Assembly (NCBI GenBank): GCA_027491155.1
Contig: JAIXWR010000046.1
Location: forward strand, 62,001-126,000
Reading direction: 5' to 3'
Length of the DNA stretch: 64,000 nucleotides
Origin: Verrucomicrobiaceae bacterium
Lineage (GTDB): Bacteria > Verrucomicrobiota > Verrucomicrobiia > Verrucomicrobiales > Akkermansiaceae
Numbering within the stretch: position 1 is the stretch's first letter; the number at the start of each line of letters is the position of its first letter. Made by a program: the position numbers and the translations under genes. This document shows positions 15,339 to 24,300 of the stretch, piece by piece. Under the pieces are notes generated by a model. That model had not been told where the DNA came from. It did not search any database and saw nothing but the letters and a program-made list of their open reading frames with translations.

Positions 15339-18300
15339 ATGAGACTCTCACCCGCCTCACTCATCTGCCTGCCGCTCCTCTCTTCCCCCGTCCACGCCCA
15401 GGCAACCTACGAGCAGCGCCACGACGCCTACTTCGACGACATCAGCGGGCGCAGGATCAATACCGGCCAGCGCGACGGCCCCCACCGCGCCGGGCGCACC
15501 GGCTTCTGGACCACCCAGGGAAAACTCCAGCGCGGCAACGAGTCGTCCGGCGTCTGGTCGAACCTCAGCTCCACCATCACCGACGCCGACGGTTCGGGCG
15601 ACGCCGGCGGTGCGAACGGCGGCTTCTCCGGCTGGCCCGGCATGGACACCTACCTGCGCTGGCAGCACCGCTTCCCGCAGTCGATCAAGGACCAGTATTA
15701 CACGGAGTACACCACCATGCCGACCTATGGCAACGGCTCCACCCCGAACCAGCGCATCATGTGGGCCGCCGCCTGCAAGCTCGCCTGCGAAACCTGGGGC
15801 GTCCCCGCCGTCACCTCCGTCTCCAACGCCGCCAACCGCTACGGCGACCCCACCGGCAAGGCCTACATGATGGCCATCTGCGACCGCACGGTGAAATACA
15901 ACTTCGAGGAACGCTGGGCGAAACACTACCTGCAATACACCCTCGGCCCGCTCCGCTCGATCGCCGACCTCTCGAACGACCCGGAGCTCGTCAACCGCGC
16001 CCGCATGACCTGGAACTGGGGCTGGATGGACATCGCGTCCTTCTCCTTCAAAGGCCGCTGGGCCATCCCCGCCGGCCGCGGCTCGATGGTGCAGGACGGA
16101 AATTCAAGCGACATCTCCGAGTTCGGCTCCTGGCTGATGTTCGAAGGCACGCCCCGCGCCAACCCGCTCGATATGGACCAGTCGCTGCTCTACACGCAGC
16201 CACGGATCGGCCAGGCCCATCTGGTCACCCAGCCGCCGATCCTGCCCGAGATGTTAGAAGCGGCCACCGACCGCTCCAAGCCCTTCACCCGCCGAGGCAT
16301 GGCCCGCGTCCACGAAACGCAGTTCGCCACCAGCCACCTCACCAAAGACTGGGCGCTCTACAGCCAGCTCGAAGCCGACACCACGCTCAACGCCGACGGC
16401 ACGCTCAAGATCAAGGACCTCAACAATGGCGGCGTCCCCTCCAACGACTGGTCGTCCGAGCGCTGGGCCGTGATGTGGGATGAGACCGGTCCCGCCGGCC
16501 TCACGATGAAAGCCCCCACCGGCTACGGCTGGTGCCAAGGCTGCGGCCTCGGCCCGCACGAGGACATCGTCCAGCACGAAGGCACCATCGCCGGGATCTT
16601 CAACATCCCGGCCACCAGCGATTGGCAATACACCCGCGACTCCATCCCCACCAACACCACCGCGGTCATCAACGACTCCGCCACCACCGGTCGCCTCTAC
16701 CTCCACTACAGCAAGGTCCTCGTTGCCATCACCCGCAGCGACATCGGCAACTTCACCTGGCCGCCCGCCGCCCAGACCTTCTGCAACAAGCGCGGCTACG
16801 CGGTCGAATGCGCCTCGCTCGACGAATACCCGCAGTCCACCGCCGCCGCCCGCCTCGCCGCCTTCAAGGCCGACATCGAAGCGAACCCGCCCGACTTCTC
16901 CCACGTCAACGACGCCGTCCCGCGGATGATCTACACCACCCGCGACGGCACCGTGCTCGACATCACCTACGGCGAGGGCGGGAAGATCAACAACGACCCC
17001 GTCGATTACACCAGTTGGCCGCTCCACGAATCCCCCTGGGCCCGCCAGGACCAGATGGGAAACATGTGGGTCTTCGGCAAGGACCGCCACCTGCTCTGGA
17101 ACTACAAGAACTGGACCGAACGCAGCGACTACCGCCCCACCGCCACCACCAGCGCACCCGTCACCGCCGCGGCCTCCGTCGATATCGACCTTTCCACCCG
17201 CGTCAGCGATACGGAAACGCCCGCCGCCAATCTCAACTACCGCATCACCGGCTCGAACAACGGCAGCGCCGTCCTCCTGCCCGATGGCAAAACCGCGCGC
17301 TTCACCCCCGCCGCCAACCTCGCCGGGGAAAGCAATCTCACCTTCACCGCCGGCGGCGAGTTCCCCGACCAGCGCTTCATTTTCCACTACGACTACGAAC
17401 AGGCCGATCCCCTCGCCGGCGGCATCGTCAAGGACCAGTCCACCAACGACCGCCACGCCACCGCCAGCGTCGGAGGCTTCGCGTCCCTAACCGGCGAGCC
17501 CGATCAACCCGCCGCCCTCACCAGCCACGACACCCAGTCGCTCCGCGTCGTCTCCAGCAATTTCGGCTCCGCCAAACTCTCCCGCCAGATCCACCCGGCC
17601 ACGCTGAATTTCTCCAACCACGACTGGACCTTCGCCACCTGGTTCAAGCGCTCCAGTTACGCCGACGAGGACTTCCTCTTCTACATCGGCAACAGCGACG
17701 GCAACAGCGGCAACGTGGACGAACTCCAACTCTTCCTCCCCGCCCAGTCGAAGACGCTCTCGCTCCGCCACTGGACCGCCGCCAACGTCCTCGACGTCAA
17801 TCTCACCACCGCCCCCGTCGTGGAAACCGGCAAGTGGCACCATGTCGCCGTCCAATACGATCGCACGTCCTTCAATACCGGCGTGATGAAGCTTTTCCTC
17901 GACGGGAAACTCGTCGCCACCACCGCCCCGCTCACTTTCGCCCTCGACCAATCGGGTCCCGTCTTCATCGGCGGTCCCGCCGCGAATACCGCGCTCAGCC
18001 GCAACTTCAACGGCTGGCTCGACGATACCATCCTCGCCCGCGGCGAACTTTCCACTGAGGAAGTCAACGCCCTCGCCTCCTCCACCGCCTCCCACCTCGG
18101 CGGCGTGAAACTCGCGCAAACCGTCCGCGTCATCGCCAGCCCGCTCGCCCCGACCTCTCTCACCGCCACCGCCTCGAACAACACCATCCAGCTCGCCTGG
18201 TCAGCCACCAGCGGCGCGGCCGGCTACACCGTGAAGCGCGCCACTTCCGCCAGCGGCCCCTTCACCACCCTCGCCTCCGGCATCACCGGCACCAGTTACT

Positions 18301-21300
18301 CGGACGCCACCGCCGCCTTCGGCACCACCTACCACTACGTCGTCACCGCCTCGAACAGCTCCAGCGAAAGCACCGACTCCAACCCCGCCAGCGCCCAACT
18401 CCCCGCCACCGATCCCTCGATCTGGAACGGCGGCACCATGGCCGCCTGGGCCCGCGGCGCGCGCATCGCCTTCCCCGGTTACACGAACTCGGAAACCCTC
18501 TCGAACATCCCGCTGCTCGTCCGCCTCGATGCCACGAACGTCCCCGGCTTCAGCTACTCCCAACTCGCCTTCGCCAATGGCGCGGACCTCCGCTTCACCG
18601 ACTCCACCGGCACCACCGAACTCGCCTACGAGATCGAAAAGTGGGACCCCGCCGGCACCAGCCTCGTCTGGGTGCGAGTCCCGTCGCTGAGCGCCAACAC
18701 CAGCATCCTCGCCTTCTGGGGAAATCCCGCCGCCACCGCCAGCGCCCAGCCTAACAGCCTCAGCGGCCTCGCCCTCTGGCTCAAGGCCGACGCCATCACC
18801 GGCCTCGCCGACGGCGCCACGCTCACCACTTGGAACGACTCATCCACCAACGCCCGCAACGCCACCGTCCTCGCCGGCACGCCCACCTTCGAGACCTCGG
18901 AGCTCAACGGCCAACCCGTCGTCCGCTTCCCCGCCAACGGCGAGACCTCGCTCCAGTTCCCCTCGCTCAACACCATCCGCACCGTCTTCTGGGTGGTGAA
19001 GGAAACCGCGCCCGGCACGCACTTCCTGTTAGGTGACGACAACACCTACCACTTCCACCGCGGCTCCACCGCTGGAAACCTCTGGGACGCCGCCTACACC
19101 AGTGCCAACGTCCGCAACGGAACGACCAAGCTCAACGGCACAGCCGTCAACGGCACCACCACCCCGCTCGGCAACGGTTGGAAACTCGTCTCCGTCGTCA
19201 CCACCGGAAACTGCGAAGCCAGCCGCATTTCCAAGGACCGCAGCATCGCCGCCCGCTCCTGGGACGGCGACATCGCGGAAGTCATCATCTACGACCGCGC
19301 CCTCAGCGCGAACGAAGAGCTGCTCGTCGGCGGCTATCTCTCGCAGAAATACGCGCTGCCCGCCGCTTACTCCGGAGCCGCGCCCGCCTACACCGTCAAC
19401 GGCTCCGCCTGGACCGGCGGATACACCGGCGTCTGGCACTTGAACTCCACCACCGTCAACGACTCGACGTCCGTCCAACAAAACACCACCTCCAACGCCA
19501 CTCTAACAAGTCCCGGCAAGGTCGCCTCCGCCCTCGTCCACAACGGCACGTCCCAGCACGCCATCATTCCCCACGCCACCGAGCTCAATCTCTCCAACAA
19601 CTACGAAATCTCCGGCTGGTTCAAGCTCGCTGCCGCCGACAAACCCGCTTCCGGCAACTACCGCTCGCTCTTCACCAAGGAAACCGACTCCAACACCCGC
19701 AATTGGTGGCTCTCCATCAACAGCGACGGCAAGCTCTGGTGGAAAAGCAGCGCCGGCATCGATGTCACCAGCCCCAGCGACCTCGCCGACAACCAGTGGC
19801 ACCACTTCTCCGCCGTGCACGACGGCTCCACCGCCCGTCTCTACCTCGACGGCGTCGAAGTCGCCACCGGCAGCGCCCCGGCCAACGAGGAACTCACCAC
19901 GTGGGCTGTTAGGTTGGGCAGCGAAAACTCGACCCGCTGGTTCAAGGGCACGCTCGACGAGTTCCGCATCGCCAATGTGAAACGCAGCGCCGCCTGGGTC
20001 CGCGCGGTGTATGAAAACATCCACAACCCCGCCTTCATCCGCATCGCCCCGGCCACGCCCTACGCCGCCGCTTTAGCGCCGATGCTCGCCAACCTCCCCG
20101 CCACCGCGGTCACCAGCACTGCCGCCACCCTCAACGGCACCCTCGTTTCCACCGGCGGCTCCACCACCACCGTCACGATCTACCACGGCCCCAGCGACGG
20201 CGGCACCACTCCCGCCAACTGGGCCGGCAGCCTCAACCTCGGCACCCGCCCCGTCGGAAACTTCGGCGGCGCGATCAGCGGCCTGCCCACCGGCAGCATC
20301 CGCTACTTCCGCGCCTTCGCCAGCAACGCCACCGGCGGCACCTGGGCACCCGTCAGCTCCAGTTTCATCACCCCCACCGCCGCGCCCGCGGGCCTCGCCG
20401 CCATCCCCACCAGCGGCCTCGTCAGCCTATCGTGGACCGCGACGTCCGGCGCCACCAGTTACCAACTCAAACGCTCCAGCACCCCCGGCGGCCCTTACAC
20501 GCCCGTCATATCCGGCATCCTTGGCACCACCACCAGCGATCCCAGCACCGCCGTCGGCACCAGCTACTACTACGTCCTCAGCGCCTCGAACGCCGGTGGT
20601 GAAAGCGCGAACTCCGCCGAGCTCGCCGTCACCACCCTCTCCGCACCTTCCACTCTAACAGCCACCGCCGGAAACAACAGCGTCGCCCTCTCATGGAGCG
20701 CGGTCGCCGGAGCAACCAGCTATACCGTGAAACGAGCCACCAGTCCCGGCGGCCCCTTCACCACCCTCGCCAGCGGCATCGCTGGCACCAGCCACAACGA
20801 CGCCACCGCGCTCAATGGCACTGCCTATTTCTATCAGCTGACCGCGCTCAATGGCGGCTATGAAAGCGAGCGCTCCTACACCGCCACCGCCACCCCGTCG
20901 GCCAGCATCGCCGCCCCCACCGGGCTCGCCGGAGCTCCCGTCAGCACCGGCGCGAACCTGACCTGGAACGCCGTCGCCGGAGCCACCCACTACCGCGTCA
21001 AACGCTCCACCACCAGCGGCGGCCCCTACACCACCATCGCCAACAACCTGCTCGCCCCCAGCCACGGCGATACCGGCCTCACCAACGGCACCACCTACTT
21101 CTACGTCGTCAGCGCCTTCAACGGCAGCATCGAAAGCGCGAACTCCGCCCAGATCAGCATCGTCCCCGCCGCTCCGCCCACCACCTTCACCACCGCCAGC
21201 GCGGGCAATTGGAGCAGCGCCACCTGGACGCCCCAGCAGCCGATCTCCGCCTTCGCCACGACCATCGTCTTCAACAACGCCGGCTCGATTTCGTCGAACA

Positions 21301-24300
21301 ACAACCTCGGCCTGCTCCTCGCCAACAAGCTCAACCTCACCAACGGCGCGGTGAACCTCACCGGCGATGCGCTCTTCCTCGCCGGCAGCGCGCCCGCCGT
21401 CACCAGCACCGCCAACGTCGCCCACAACCTTGGCGGCATCCTCACCCTCGACGCCGCCACCACCTTCAACATCCCGTCGAACACCACCACCGTCAGCGGC
21501 GTGATCAACGGCAACGGCGGCGTCACCAAAACCGGCGCGGGCAACCTCGTTCTATCCGGAGCCAACTCGAACACCGGCCCCACCACCGTCAGCGCCGGCG
21601 TCCTGAATCTCCGCCACTCCGACTCCCTCGGCTCGTCCAACATCACCGTCGCCAACGGAGCCTCGCTCGATCTCCAAAACAACATCACCCTCACCGGCCA
21701 CCGCGCCACCCTCACCGGCCAGGGCAGCGGCACCGGCGGCGTGCTGCGCAATGTTTCCGGAAACAACACCTGGGCCGGCGAAATCACCGCCGTCGCCGTC
21801 AGCGGCGTCACCCGCATTTCCAGCGATGCCGGCACCCTCACGCTCTCCGGCGAGATCAACCAGGACAACGGCAGCAGCGACCAACTCGTCTTCCAAGGCA
21901 ACGGCAACACCGTGGTCACCGGCGCAATCGACGGAAGCTCGGACGTCACCCGCAGCTCCTCGGGTAGCGGTGTCGTCTCGCTCCTCGGCGAAAACACCTA
22001 CACCGGCCAGACCCTCGTCAACGGCGGCATCCTCGAAATCAACAGCCTCAACAGCCTGATCGGTGAGGAAGGCGACGAGGAAGTCGCCCTCAGCGCCTCC
22101 AGCCTCGGCCTCCCCACTAACGTCGCCAACGCCACCATCAACCTCGGCAACACCTCGACCACCGCCACCCTCCGTTTCATCGGAGCCACCACCAAGACCG
22201 ACCGCGTCCTCAACCTCGCCGGCACCAGCGGCGGCGCGGTCATCGAACAAAACGGCAGCGGCAAACTCACCTTCCTCAGCCCTCTAACAGCCACCGGCGC
22301 GGGCACCAAAACGCTCACCCTCACCGGCACTTCCGAAGGACTGCTCGCCGGAGCCATCGTGGACAACAGCACCACGAACAAAACCAACCTCGTCAAATCC
22401 GGCAGCGGTCTCTGGAGCCTCGGCGGAGCGAACGCCTACACCGGCACCACCAACGTCAACACCGGCACCCTGCTCCTCCAGAACGCCAGCATCGCCGCGG
22501 GCGGAAACGTCACCGTCGCCACCAGCGCGACCTTCGGCGGCTCCGGCACTGTCACGCCGAACAGCACGGTCAATGGCAACCTCGCCCTCACCCCGGGCAC
22601 TCTAACATTCAGCGGCACCCTCGCCTTCGGAGCCAGCGCCCGCGTGAAGTGGAATCTCACCGAAAATTCCGCCACCACCGGCTTCGGCCAGGTCAGTGCT
22701 CCCGCCGCCAATGTCACCACCGGCGCGGTCGTCGATGTCATCCTCAATCCCGCCGACGGACTCGCCGACTTCGCCGATCCCTTCTGGTCCTCACCGCGCA
22801 ACTGGCCCGTCCTCAGCGCCCTGTCCCGCAGCGGCACCTTCACTCTCGGCACCATCAGCGCCGATTCCGCCGGCCACCCCGTCAGCGGCTACGGCAGCTT
22901 CGCGATTGAGCAGACCACCAGCGGCGTGAACCTCACCTGGACTCCCCTCTCGCCCATCGAGCAATGGCGCTTCACCCACTTCGGCGTCACCACCGCCACC
23001 GGCAACGCCGCCGACAGCGCCGACCCCGACAACGACGGCGTCAACAACCTCACCGAGTTCAACAACAACACGCTCCCCACCGACGCCACCTCGCTGCCTG
23101 CCTTCGTCTGGCACCAGCCGCTCTCCGGCAACTGGTCCACCGCCACCAACTGGAACCTCGGCCTTGCCCCGACCTCGAATCCCGCCACCAAACTCGAATT
23201 CCTCAGCGGCCTCACCACCCTGACCGCCGGCACGATCACGCCCACCAACGACAACGCCGGCACCTTCTCGCTCAACAGCCTGCGACTCGCCGGCAGCGGC
23301 AGCGGATCCATCAACGTCAACCCCGGCGGTGGCCCCCTGCGCTTCCACGCCAACGGCGAACTCCCGCCACAGCTGCTCCTCAACGCCTTCTCGACCAACT
23401 TCAGCTACAACCTCGCCAACGCCATCGATCTCACCGCCGACCTCACCATCGACGGCGCGAACACCGGCAACTTCACCCTCGGCGGGCCGATCACCGGCAG
23501 CGGCGGCATCACCCGCATCGGCACCAACAGCCGCCTCATCCTCGGCGGCTCTAACAGCTACACCGGACCCACCGTCCTCTCCGCCGGCGTCACCGCCATC
23601 ACCACCGCCAACAACCTCGGCGCGCCCACCGCCCCGCTCACCCTCGACGGTGGCACGCTGCAAATCCTCGGCTCGTCCCTGAGCTCCCTCAGCGCCCTCA
23701 ACCGCCCGGTCACCTTCACCCCGGACAAGGCCGTCACCCTCGACATCTCGACCTCCACCCACAGCGTCACCGCCGATCTCCTCCTCGACCAAGCCAGCGG
23801 CGGCCTCACCAAGAACGGCTCCGGCACGCTGGTTCTCAGCCAGTCTAACAACTACACCGGGCCGACCACCCTCAACGCCGGGACCCTCGCCATTTCCGCC
23901 ACCACCCAGCTCGGCGACCCCGCCGCGCCTCTCGTCTTCAACGGCGGCAACCTCCGCGTCACCGGCACCGGACTGGCGAACCTCTCCGACCTCGCCCGCC
24001 CGATCACCTTCACCGCCACCAGGTATGTCGGCATCGACGTCGCCGATGCCGCCCACGTCTTCGCCGTAGACCTCCCGCTCGACCAGACCACCGGCAGCTT
24101 CACCAAGCTCGGCGTGGGCATCCTCGAACTCGCCGCCGCCAACACGTTCACGGGTAATATCACCGCCAGCGCCGGCGTGCTCCGCATCTTCCAAGCCTCC
24201 GCCCTCGGTGGCGCGACGAAGGACGTCTTCTGCACCAGCGGCACTGCCCGCATCGAACTCGACGGCACCAGCGGCGACATCACGCTTCCAGCGACCACCC

